Positions 17,404-25,458 of a DNA stretch of 64,000 nt are shown here, in pieces. The stretch comes from Sinorhizobium americanum (GTDB lineage: Bacteria; Pseudomonadota; Alphaproteobacteria; Rhizobiales; Rhizobiaceae). The stretch spans positions 39,539-103,538 of the forward strand of contig NZ_LNQC01000037.1 in assembly GCF_001651855.1 (NCBI RefSeq), in the 5' to 3' direction. Each line of letters starts with the position of its first letter. Positions within the stretch are counted from its first letter, which is position 1. A program made the position numbers and the translations under genes. The notes under the pieces are model-generated. The model was not told the origin of the DNA, ran no database searches, and worked only from the letters and a program-made list of their open reading frames with translations.

Positions 17404-18528
17404 ATGTCGGATGCGTACCAAGACAAGTTACTACTTAGCCTCATTCAAGCAATTTACGAAACGGTGTTACTGCCTTCCGCCTGGGATCGAATTGTCGCTG
17501 ATCTCACGAAACTGGCACGGGCAGAATCGGGCGCCATCCTCGGCTTCGAGGGGCTCGACAACAGGAAAATCAGCCTCGCCGTCAAAGGCGTGCAGAGATC
17601 GGCTCTGCTCGACGCGGATACGCTCTCGGCGCTGGACGAAGCCACGCTCGCGATGGGCTTGGGAGCAATCGCCACCTTGCCCGTGACGCTGGCGAACAGC
17701 GCCCCATGGTCATCCGCCTTGCGCCGCTGCTTCGGTGAGGATGGCAAAATTCTCATTCTGCTCGTGTCGAAAGAAGGAAGCCGGCGAATTGTCGTCGCCT
17801 GTTTCTTCCCGCACGCGGCCGATAACCACCTGGCAATTGCCGCCGAAGCGCTGATGAAAGTTCTTCCGCATTTTCAGACTGCCTTCGCCTTGCAGAAAGC
17901 GATGGTCAACGAACGGGAGAAATCAACCCGTACCGAACGGGCCCTCAGAAGCTGCGCCACGTCGTCAGCCATTGTTACCGCTGATCTTCGCGTAAAATTT
18001 GCCAATCGCCGCTTCGGTCGGTTCGTCGATGCCCCGGGCTCTTTCATCGAGTTCAGGGATGAGGTGCTCGAATTCCGGGACGATGAGCTTCAGTCTGAGA
18101 TCGAAGATCTGATCGAGCGAGCGCGCGTCAACAAGCACGATCATCACCTCCGCTGGACTAAGAGCAAACGAACCGGCGTGAGTTGGATTGTCAGCGTCGA
18201 CTTCTTGTCGTTTGGCAGCGACACCTATCGATTTGGCAACGTCTTTGCCAGCAACGAGCCGAGCTTTCTTCTGACGATCCGCGAATTGAGCCGGAACACC
18301 TTGTTGACGCCCGACGATATCAAATCGGTGTTCGGGCTCACGCCAACAGAAGCTGCATTGGTGCATTCCCTTGCCAACGGCGACGCTCCCTCCGACATCG
18401 CCAAACGCCGGGGCGTTTCGAAGAACACCGTCCACAATCAACTGGCGTCGGCGATGGGGCGCCTCGGGGTGCGCCGCCAGGCGCAGCTCTTAAGTTCGCT
18501 CGCCGTGCTCTCTTTTTTCACGAAGTAA
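17404..18528 (+). CDS. LuxR-family HTH regulator with N-terminal sensory region
   Basis: A 374-residue regulator with GGAG upstream of ATG 17404. The C-terminal 65 residues are a LuxR/NarL-type helix-turn-helix (LTPTEAALVHSLANG, then IAKRRGVSKNTVHNQL and MGRLGVRRQAQL). The N-terminal 180 residues look like a small-molecule or GAF-like region. About 185-300 resembles a degenerate PAS domain (SSAIVTADLRVKFANRRF). There is no adjacent LuxI-type synthase and the N-terminus lacks the autoinducer-domain signature, so quorum sensing is not claimed. It converges on the CsgH-like/curlin genes, which makes it a candidate regulator of them; this is inference. Confidence 0.85.
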   Translation: MSDAYQDKLLLSLIQAIYETVLLPSAWDRIVADLTKLARAESGAILGFEGLDNRKISLAVKGVQRSALLDADTLSALDEATLAMGLGAIATLPVTLANSAPWSSALRRCFGEDGKILILLVSKEGSRRIVVACFFPHAADNHLAIAAEALMKVLPHFQTAFALQKAMVNEREKSTRTERALRSCATSSAIVTADLRVKFANRRFGRFVDAPGSFIEFRDEVLEFRDDELQSEIEDLIERARVNKHDHHLRWTKSKRTGVSWIVSVDFLSFGSDTYRFGNVFASNEPSFLLTIRELSRNTLLTPDDIKSVFGLTPTEAALVHSLANGDAPSDIAKRRGVSKNTVHNQLASAMGRLGVRRQAQLLSSLAVLSFFTK

Positions 18529-18577
18529 CACCGATAAGCGTCAATACATCCTCGACCGGCGCCGCGTCGTCGCCGCG

Positions 18578-18880
18578 TCAAGGAACAGAACTTTCGCACA
18601 GCAGCGTCCCGTCGGCACGATAGACGGACAAGCGGGCCGCCCAGACATCAGGCGCGGTACTGACCAGGATGGTTGAAAGCTCCTGCCGTCCCGCCTGTTC
18701 GCTCGCGAACGCGCCGGCTTGCACATTCGTGGACGATCCGGTCGTCACCTTGAAGTGATAGGTCCCCCTCTCCGTCCAGTCGCTGTGCAGCGTCGCAACC
18801 AAGGAGGTCAGAGAGTTGGTTCTGGAATGTTCTATGACACATTCGATCGGGGCATAGGCAACTGCATCCAGGCTGATCAT
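18578..18880 (-). CDS. csgH: CsgH-like curli accessory protein
   Basis: A 100-residue protein. The start is set at ATG 18880 because GGGAG lies 8 nt upstream. The sequence fits the small beta-sandwich CsgH family: an early Cys (PIECVIEH), GTYHFKVTTGSS, NVQAGAF, LSTILVS, and a late Cys in LLCESSV. CsgH is known in alphaproteobacterial curli systems as an inhibitor of premature curlin aggregation. It lies 73 nt downstream of the curlin gene on the same strand, as expected of a partner. Odd: no signal peptide is visible, although CsgH acts outside the cytoplasm. The gene may use an unrecognised start or export route, or act inside. Confidence 0.75.
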   Translation of the reverse strand: MISLDAVAYAPIECVIEHSRTNSLTSLVATLHSDWTERGTYHFKVTTGSSTNVQAGAFASEQAGRQELSTILVSTAPDVWAARLSVYRADGTLLCESSVP

Positions 18881-18953
18881 GGCCTCGTCTCCCACGCGTT
18901 GATTTCACGATGGAGGACCGGCCGCGATGGGCGGCCGGTCGATCGAAAATCGA

Positions 18954-19313
18954 TCAGTCCTGCACCGTTATGGAGAGGTTTCCCTCACCGTCTTGATGGG
19001 TCAGCGACTTGTTGCCCCAGCCGAACTGGAACGTGCCGGAGGCGTTGTACTTGCCCTTCTGCAAGGTGATCGCCTTGTGGTCTTTTCCGAACTGCGCCGT
19101 TCCGGAAATGTTGCCCTTGCCGCTCTGGACGGACACGGACTGATTGCCCTTGCCCACTTGTCCGGTGCCGGAGAAGTTGCCCCAGCCCGACTGGCCGGTC
19201 GCCGACATGTTGCCGAAGCCGGATTGGCTCGTAACCGATACGTTGTTGCCGGCATAAGCCGCGGAAACGGTCGAGAATGCGAGAAGTGCGGATGTTGCGA
19301 GTGCCTTGAGCAT
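18954..19313 (-). CDS. Curlin-repeat amyloid subunit (CsgA/CsgB-like)
   Basis: A 119-residue secreted protein. The start is ATG 19313; the ATG 6 nt upstream is too close to the AGGGAG site. Residues 1-21 are a signal peptide ending AAYA. The rest is a regular curlin array: glutamines at 30, 41, 52, 63, 74, 85, 96, 107 and 118, each followed by Gly at +2 and, in all but one unit, Asn at +5 (Q-x-G-x-x-N-x-S/A). Exact 11-residue spacing predicts one beta strand per unit, about four CsgA-size repeats. Known role of the family: functional amyloid fibres in biofilm matrix. CsgG and CsgE/F are not in the window. Confidence 0.9.
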   Translation of the reverse strand: MLKALATSALLAFSTVSAAYAGNNVSVTSQSGFGNMSATGQSGWGNFSGTGQVGKGNQSVSVQSGKGNISGTAQFGKDHKAITLQKGKYNASGTFQFGWGNKSLTHQDGEGNLSITVQD

Positions 19314-19657
19314 GACCATGTCTCCCTCTTGGACGCCATCATGGCGTGAGGAAACCGTCGCAGAATTGGACTTCTTAGTACCCATGAACATAAGACTAGA
19401 AGGAGGATACACTTTAGACAAACATTGCGAGTTTCATAACAGAAGAAGATGCTCAATTATGCAGTTCTTTAGTAAATCAATACCATGCGGATCATAGCAA
19501 CTTATCAACTCCAACGTTAAATGAATTTGAGATTTGCAATCTGGATTAGGCTTGACCGGGGCAGCCGTCCGTCTTCGGCTGCGTCTTCCCAGGCTGAGCT
19601 GCGTCGAGCAACGCCACTCTTTCTTTACCAATTGCTGAAATACTGCCGACGAACGCC
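19314..19657. other. AT-rich divergent region, curlin gene and outer-membrane protein gene
   Basis: About 340 nt of relatively AT-rich sequence between the curlin gene and the divergent barrel-protein gene. No gene is supported. It likely carries both promoters, so the two transcription units may be regulated together. Confidence 0.4.
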
Positions 19658-21082
19658 TTGTTCGCCTCGAGATGGATCCGCCAACCGCGGAAAATCCAAG
19701 CGGCACGACTGAGCAGTACCGAGTATCAGTTGCTAAGGGGAAACGTTCTGAACGCCGACGATCTGGAGCGGCATCCCTCGAACGAGGAGTCGCACGGCAA
19801 TATCACCGGGTTCCTTGCTCGATTGCCGGGCCGCTTCGCCGGTGTCTTGGTCATCATCGTCTGTTGGCAGCAGTCAACCAACGTGCGGGCAGACGAGTCG
19901 ACAACAGCGATGCTAACCTCGGGAGACGCCCCGACTTTCTCCTGGGATTTTGGCGCCAGGTGGGAAGACGTCGACACGCCGGACCTATTCTCAAATGTCA
20001 TCTTTCCGGGCACGTCCGGGCAACTCGAGCCCCCCGATACCATCGGCCTCAGAACGAACCTCTCATTCCGGCTGCCGCTGCAGGATGCGGGGATGGGCCC
20101 CTTTTTCCTCGAATGGGATGCAGCGCTCTCTCGTGCAAGCGGCTCGTCCGGCAGGGTCGTGCAGCCGACGGGAAACGGCTTCGATCTCACCGCTGGCGAA
20201 CCGGCCGGCGGGATCATCTCTCTGGCGACGGGCCGCGATCTCGTAGGCGCGACTGCGGCCGGCACGATCCATTTCACCGATAGTTCGGGCGACGACGCCC
20301 AAATCATGGCTTTCGCCCATTCGCCGGCCGGTAGCAATGCCATCACGCAATACGCCACCAGCGGCACACAAACGGGCGCCGCGTTCCTCGCCTTGGTCAC
20401 CAGCGGCGATACGCCGTCGGCCGCCGCTTACGCAGCCTTCGCGGATGATCGCGGTCTGTTCTTCCAAGCCCTCGGCGACCTCGACGGAAGTGTCGTAAGA
20501 TCGACGATCGAGCAACAGGCGCACGATTTCGATCAGACGCTATGGCTCGGAGCCGCCCTTGAACTCGCAAACGGCTGGACGATAACGCCGAGATTCGGAC
20601 CGACCTACCGGTCCACAAGGCGGGATACTACCTTTCGAACAGAAGTCGACATCGCCGAGAGTATCAAGTCCGGCGTCGCAATTCCGGCAGTCGGCTATCG
20701 CGAGAAGGTCAACCTCTCCGCCGACTATTACGGCGTCCTCACGGGTTTCAGCGCAGAAGCGCCCATGGCCGAAAACCTCCTGCTTCGGATCAATGTCAAC
20801 GGAGGCGTCGCACATTACCGGGCTCGCCTCGACAATCGAGCCACAGCCATCTTGCCGGGAGCCGACATCACCCTTTCAGCAAGCGAGCAAGGGCGACGCG
20901 GCGGTACCTTCCTGGCCGACGTCAGCGCTGCGATGATCTTTTCATCAAGCAAAAGCCTCTCCCTGAAATTCGAGGCCGGCACCAGCTTCCTCGCGGACGT
21001 GCCGATCTATCGGTCAGGCAAGCTCGCGACGGAAGACGCGCAGAGCTACTATCTGGCCGTCGGACTGGAACATCGGTTCTGA
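19658..21082 (+). CDS. Outer-membrane beta-barrel-like protein of unknown function
   Basis: An open frame of 474 residues encoding an exported beta-rich protein. A hydrophobic export signal (FAGVLVIIVCW, then an RA-DES cleavage region) lies near residues 60-77. The true start is therefore probably internal; TTG codons at 19730 or 19823 are candidates and none has a strong ribosome-binding site. The mature protein has alternating strands, many aromatic and Gly/Asn turns, and ends in HRF, the aromatic C-terminal residue typical of BAM-assembled barrels. It is divergent from the curlin gene. I do not recognise a family. A part in curlin export or anchoring is possible but rests on position alone. 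Confidence 0.7.
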   Translation: MFASRWIRQPRKIQAARLSSTEYQLLRGNVLNADDLERHPSNEESHGNITGFLARLPGRFAGVLVIIVCWQQSTNVRADESTTAMLTSGDAPTFSWDFGARWEDVDTPDLFSNVIFPGTSGQLEPPDTIGLRTNLSFRLPLQDAGMGPFFLEWDAALSRASGSSGRVVQPTGNGFDLTAGEPAGGIISLATGRDLVGATAAGTIHFTDSSGDDAQIMAFAHSPAGSNAITQYATSGTQTGAAFLALVTSGDTPSAAAYAAFADDRGLFFQALGDLDGSVVRSTIEQQAHDFDQTLWLGAALELANGWTITPRFGPTYRSTRRDTTFRTEVDIAESIKSGVAIPAVGYREKVNLSADYYGVLTGFSAEAPMAENLLLRINVNGGVAHYRARLDNRATAILPGADITLSASEQGRRGGTFLADVSAAMIFSSSKSLSLKFEAGTSFLADVPIYRSGKLATEDAQSYYLAVGLEHRF

Positions 21083-21579
21083 CCGGACAGCGTAATATTC
21101 CGCCGAAATCGGCGGGCTCTTCTCTGGTTCTACCAGAGCGCCGCGACAACCAGATCCGGGTGGTTTTTGGTGGAGTTGCTGCCCTGGAAATAAAACGCCA
21201 GGTTGCGCAAGAATCGATCGTGCATCGTTACAATTCGCCCTGAAAAGTTACTGGACCGAAGCCCCTGATCTGGCGAATATGAGCCCGCAAATCAGCGAAT
21301 TGATTTCAGTATCAATTTAGATCAGAGCTCACTGCGGAAGTGAGCTCTGATTGGAGAAGGGACCGGTTGAGCTCGCGGCGGCTCTCGGGGAAACGTGCTG
21401 ATCGGCATAGCCCAATGCATTTCAGGGCGGGCGCGATAGTGCCGCCAAAACAACTGCGCCATAGGTGGGACATTTCACCGCATTCTTGAAGGGCTCGCTT
21501 GCTGACAGCGGGCCCTTCCCTTCTTCAAGGTATCGGTGAACGGCGCCTACAGCGCCGCGCGTCTGACTACTGCATGTCC
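21083..21579. other. Intergenic region with hairpin and partial repeat
   Basis: About 500 nt with no gene, between the convergent barrel-protein and TRAP permease genes. It holds a strong hairpin at 21322-21350 and, at about 21547-21576, a shortened copy of the RIME-like element seen at 10816 (ctacagcgccgcgcgtc and then ctgcatgtc without the middle). Confidence 0.55.
21322..21350. terminator. Hairpin downstream of the outer-membrane protein gene
   Basis: TCAGAGCTCACT and its exact complement around a 5-nt loop give a 12-bp stem, about 240 nt after the stop at 21082 and before the convergent TRAP genes. No U-tract follows on either strand, so it may be a bidirectional transcript-end structure rather than a classical terminator. 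Confidence 0.4.
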
Positions 21580-23319
21580 TCAGCCATAGACGTAGTTCGG
21601 CAACCACAGCGTCATGCCGGGCCAGGCATACATGATGATCATGCAGAGGATGACGATCAGCATGTAGGGCATCATGCCTGCGAAGATCTGCCTGAGCGTG
21701 ACGTGCGGCGGGGAGACGCCTTTGAGGTAATAGGCGGACATGGCGACCGGCGGCGATAGGAAGGCCGCCTGGAGATTGACGAAGACGAGAACGCCCCAGA
21801 CGATCGGATCGATGTCGAAATGCCTGAGCATTGGCAGGAAGATCGGCACGAAGATGATGATGATCTCCGTCCATTCGAGCGGCCAACCCAGAATGAAGAT
21901 AATCGCCTGCGACAGGATCATGAATTGCAGCGGCGTGAGATCGAGTGCAAGCACCCATTGCTCGACCAGCGCCTGGCCGCCGAGGATCGCGAAGACTGCG
22001 GAGAACAGCGCCGAACCGACGAAGAGCCAGCAGACCATCGCGGTCGTCTTCGCAGTCAGGAAAACCGCTTCCTTGGTTCGCTTCCAGTTGAGCGTTCCCG
22101 CCTGCAAGGCGAGCAGGAAGGCCCCCGCGGCTCCGACTGCTGCCGATTCCGTAGCCGTCGTGATGCCGAAGAGGATGACGGCAAGCACGACGATGGTGAG
22201 GATGGCAAGCGGCATGACCGAGGAGCCCAGGAGCTTCACCACCTGCAGCCGCTCCGCGGTCATTTTGCGGTAGTAGCGGACGACGAGGATCAGCACCACG
22301 GCCGCCGCCAAGCCGAACCACAGGTAGAAGTTCGTGGCCGGTCCGTCGGCTGCGGCCGGCCCGGCATCGGCCGCCGGTGCTCCGAGTTCCTCCAGCCCCT
22401 CCGGCGCTTCGGTTTCGACCGCCTGCGGATGAATGACCACATACCACCAAACAAGCGCCAGCGTGCCCGCCGTCAATAAAAAGGGGACGAGCGCTGCAAA
22501 GGCATTCTTGACGAGCTTCCAATAGGTAAATCGCCCTTCCTCCGTCTCGATCGCCAGTGCCCGCCGCGGCGAGATGAGGGCGGCAAAAAGCCCGACGAGC
22601 ATGTTGCGCGAATAGAGCGCCTCGAGGTGCCTCATCCAGGCCGGTACCGGAACGCGCGTCTCTTCCTCCGGCAGGGCCGGCGCGATCTTCGGGTTGAGCG
22701 CCGCCCAGCCAAGAACATAGGCCAGGTAGAGAAGGGCCAGGAAGAAGCCCGGGAACATCGTCGCGGCATAAAGCTTGACCACGGATTGGCCTGCGACCGC
22801 CGCATAGACGATGATCATTACCGATGGCGGGATCAGGATGCCGAGCGTGCCGCCCGCAGTGATGACGCCGGAGGCGAGTTTCACGTCGTAGCCGGCGCGC
22901 AGCATCGGGTTCATGGCAATCACACCCATCAGCACCACCACCGCCCCGACCAGGCCGCTGGCGATGCCCCAGAACGTGCAGATGATCAGCGTCGTCACGG
23001 CAAGCGACGCCGGCACGCGCCGGAAGGAGAGCTGGACGCTGTAGAACATCTTGTCGACGAGGGCGCCGCGCTCCATCACGTAGCCCATCAGCACGAAGAG
23101 CGGGATGCAGATCAGCACGTCGTTGGTCATCGCGCCATAGGTGCGCTGGACCATGAGATCGAAGACGCGGTTGTCGATCCAGTGTTCGCTGGGATTGTAG
23201 AAGGCGTAGAAGCCGAAGACCATTCCGAGCCCCATCAGCGTGAACGCCGTCGGAAAGCCCATCAGGATCACGACGACGATGAGCATAAGCATGGTCAAGC
23301 CGAGAAACGGATCGCTCAC
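21580..23319 (-). CDS. dctM: TRAP transporter large permease (DctM type)
   Basis: A 579-residue integral membrane subunit that carries the transport channel of a tripartite ATP-independent (Na+-driven) importer. The start is GTG 23319, overlapping the DctQ stop, with GGAGGAG upstream. DctM hallmarks include the N-terminal GFPTAFTLMGLG, GAMTNDVLICIPLFVLMG, the TLGILIPPSVMIIVY segment, and ESAAVGAAGAF. It is about 150 residues longer than usual. The excess is a central insertion (roughly residues 215-350) with an extra hydrophobic segment and an Ala/Pro/Glu-rich loop. Last gene of the dctPQM-like set. Confidence 0.95.
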   Translation of the reverse strand: MSDPFLGLTMLMLIVVVILMGFPTAFTLMGLGMVFGFYAFYNPSEHWIDNRVFDLMVQRTYGAMTNDVLICIPLFVLMGYVMERGALVDKMFYSVQLSFRRVPASLAVTTLIICTFWGIASGLVGAVVVLMGVIAMNPMLRAGYDVKLASGVITAGGTLGILIPPSVMIIVYAAVAGQSVVKLYAATMFPGFFLALLYLAYVLGWAALNPKIAPALPEEETRVPVPAWMRHLEALYSRNMLVGLFAALISPRRALAIETEEGRFTYWKLVKNAFAALVPFLLTAGTLALVWWYVVIHPQAVETEAPEGLEELGAPAADAGPAAADGPATNFYLWFGLAAAVVLILVVRYYRKMTAERLQVVKLLGSSVMPLAILTIVVLAVILFGITTATESAAVGAAGAFLLALQAGTLNWKRTKEAVFLTAKTTAMVCWLFVGSALFSAVFAILGGQALVEQWVLALDLTPLQFMILSQAIIFILGWPLEWTEIIIIFVPIFLPMLRHFDIDPIVWGVLVFVNLQAAFLSPPVAMSAYYLKGVSPPHVTLRQIFAGMMPYMLIVILCMIIMYAWPGMTLWLPNYVYG

Positions 23320-24029
23320 GGCTCCTCCTCCCCCCCGAGGCCGCGCTGCCGCGCCGCTCTGTCGATGTCCTGCGCCCGCTCGATCGCCGCCTCGCGCGCC
23401 TCGAGGTCGACATGTTCGCTATGGGCAAGCTGCTCGGCGACCACGTCCATCTCCTCGACATCCTCCATTCGGCGCGGCCACTCCCCGGTCCTCAGACAGG
23501 CGATGCAGCGCACGATCTCGGCCAGTCCCTGCAACATCACGAGGGCGCCGGCCACCGGAATGACGGTCTTGAAATAGTAGATCGGCGGCCCTTCCGCCGT
23601 CACGGTCGAGTGTTCGCGGATCCTCCAGGAGAGGGCGGCATAGTCGTATCCGGCATAGACGAGGGCCGCGACACCCGGCAGGAAGAAGAGGATATAGAGG
23701 GCGAGATCCAGCGTAGCCTGCGTGCGGGGTTTCAGTGAGCTGTAGATGAAATCACCGCGCACATGGGCATTCTGCGCCAGAGCATAGGCACCCGCCAGCA
23801 TGAACAGGCTGCCGTAGAGCATGTTACTCGCGTCGAAGATCCAGGCTGTCGGCGCGTTGAGGATGTAACGCTTGAACACCTCGACGCAGACGAGCGCCAT
23901 CAGCCCGATGATCAGCCATGCGGCAGCCTTGCCGACCCACACGCTGATCGCGTCAATCCTGATCAGAAAACGCTGAACGTCCACGCGCCCCCCCAATTGC
24001 CCCAGGCTCCGATCACGCGTCACCGGCAT
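23316..24029 (-). CDS. dctQ: TRAP transporter small permease (DctQ type)
   Basis: A 237-residue inner-membrane protein with four predicted helices (WLIIGLMALVCVEVFKRY, the SLFMLAGAYALA helix, ALYILFFLPGVAALVYAGY, and one near residue 160). The DctQ motif NAHVRGDF is present. The C-terminal 60 residues form a charged, probably helical tail rich in Glu and Arg that is longer than in most DctQ proteins. It overlaps dctM by 4 nt (GTGA), showing translational coupling, and lies 30 nt after dctP. Together with DctM it forms the membrane part of the transporter. Confidence 0.92.
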   Translation of the reverse strand: MPVTRDRSLGQLGGRVDVQRFLIRIDAISVWVGKAAAWLIIGLMALVCVEVFKRYILNAPTAWIFDASNMLYGSLFMLAGAYALAQNAHVRGDFIYSSLKPRTQATLDLALYILFFLPGVAALVYAGYDYAALSWRIREHSTVTAEGPPIYYFKTVIPVAGALVMLQGLAEIVRCIACLRTGEWPRRMEDVEEMDVVAEQLAHSEHVDLEAREAAIERAQDIDRAARQRGLGGEEEP

Positions 24030-24059
24030 CAGCCCGGAGACGCGTGAAAGGTGAAAAGG

Positions 24060-25202
24060 TCAGAGCGACTTCGCCACTCCGTCTTTTCCAAAATAATGGT
24101 CGAACGCCAGTCGGCGGCCGACGACGGTGTCCTGTTCCCATCGCGTGGCGCGCTCGGCAAAGGCGATCTGGGACTGGATGACCTCCTTGAACAGAGGGTT
24201 TTCCGCCGACTTCTTCTTCACCACCTCGTCATAGACTTCGAGCTGTCGCTTCAGGATTGCCTCCGGTGTCTTGTAGAACTTGACCTGATCGGTGGTCTGC
24301 ATCGCCACATAGTCGCGCGAATAACGGTCGATCGCTTTCCAGTGCATGTCCTGCGAAGCGGCTTCCGCCGCATTGGTGATGATCGCCTTCATCTGTTCCG
24401 GCAACTGATCGTATCGGGCCTTGTTGAACAGGACTTCGAATTGCTCGGCATTCTGGTGATAGCTCTGCAGCATGCAGATCTTCGATACGTCCGGGAAACC
24501 GAGCACCCGGTCGGACGAGGCATTGTTGAACTCCGCCGCATCGAGCAGGCCGCGATCGAGCGCGGCGACGATTTCGCCGCCGGGCAAGGCGTTGACCGCC
24601 GCGCCGAGCCCGGTGAAAACGTCGATCGAAATGCCCACCGTGCGGAATTTAAGGCCCTGGATATCCTCGGCCTTGGCAACCGGCTTCTTGAACCAGCCGA
24701 GCGGCTGCGTCGGCATCGGTCCGTAGAGGAACGAAACAACATTGGCGCCAATCGATTCATAGAGCTTGGCGAGCAGGTCCTTGCCGCCGCCGTATTTGTG
24801 CCAGGCGAGCAGCATGTTGGCGTCCATGGCAAAGCCCGGCCCGGAGCCCCAGAGGGCCAGCGCCGATTGCTTGCCGTAATGATAGGCGACGACGCCATGG
24901 CCGCCGTCGAGCGTCCCTTGGGATACCGCATCGAGCAGACCGAAGGCCGGGACGACGGCACCGGCCGGCAGAACCTCGATCTTGAGATCGCCGCCCGTCA
25001 TGTCATTGACCTTCTTGGCGAAATCGATTGCGAACTCGTGAAATATATCCTTTGACGGCCAAGTGCTTTGCCAGCGCATGTTGGTCGGCCCTTGCGCCTT
25101 GACGACGCTGGGCGCCGCGACTGCCGCTGCGCCGGCCATGGCAGCGCCGCTCAGGAATTGGCGGCGCGACGTTTTCCCCCGGGTCCGGGTTCCTTGCTTC
25201 AT
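24060..25202 (-). CDS. dctP: TRAP transporter solute-binding protein (DctP type, TakP-like)
   Basis: A 380-residue periplasmic binding protein with a twin-arginine signal (SRRQFLSGAAMAGAA) and GGGAGGA before ATG 25202. The ligand-binding Arg lies in the typical segment LKFRTVG. The downstream blocks ALPGGEIVAALDRG and DAAEFNNASSDR resemble the 2-oxoacid-binding TakP/FcbT group rather than the C4-dicarboxylate DctP group. Substrate is therefore likely an organic acid such as a 2-oxo or hydroxy acid; this is inference from motif memory. First gene of the three-gene transporter operon. Confidence 0.92.
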   Translation of the reverse strand: MKQGTRTRGKTSRRQFLSGAAMAGAAAVAAPSVVKAQGPTNMRWQSTWPSKDIFHEFAIDFAKKVNDMTGGDLKIEVLPAGAVVPAFGLLDAVSQGTLDGGHGVVAYHYGKQSALALWGSGPGFAMDANMLLAWHKYGGGKDLLAKLYESIGANVVSFLYGPMPTQPLGWFKKPVAKAEDIQGLKFRTVGISIDVFTGLGAAVNALPGGEIVAALDRGLLDAAEFNNASSDRVLGFPDVSKICMLQSYHQNAEQFEVLFNKARYDQLPEQMKAIITNAAEAASQDMHWKAIDRYSRDYVAMQTTDQVKFYKTPEAILKRQLEVYDEVVKKKSAENPLFKEVIQSQIAFAERATRWEQDTVVGRRLAFDHYFGKDGVAKSL

Positions 25203-25458
25203 GTCTTCCTCCCAGAGCCTGCGCAGTTAGGAACAGAGTTTCCGCAGGCTAATCAAAGTTCTAAGAGGCGGCACGCCCACTGCGAGGCGTTGCGCCCCCG
25301 TCATTTTCTAGCTGTTTCGAGAATACTCCCGAATGCGGCCCCACGCAAAGATTGCAGGAACAAGTCGGGAACAATGCTGTTTGGTGCCCGACAAGGAATA
25401 TTGCGAAGCGGCCGCGCGTCTAACGACAAAGCGGCACATGCGTTCCGAGGACATCGCG

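Noticed and set aside
17404..18528. LuxR-type regulator considered as a quorum-sensing receptor
   Set aside because: No autoinducer-binding domain signature in the N-terminus and no luxI-type gene nearby.
22627..23577. A plus-strand frame within the TRAP permease genes
   Set aside because: It has the His/Asp/Arg-rich composition of an antisense shadow of membrane helices and no initiation signal.
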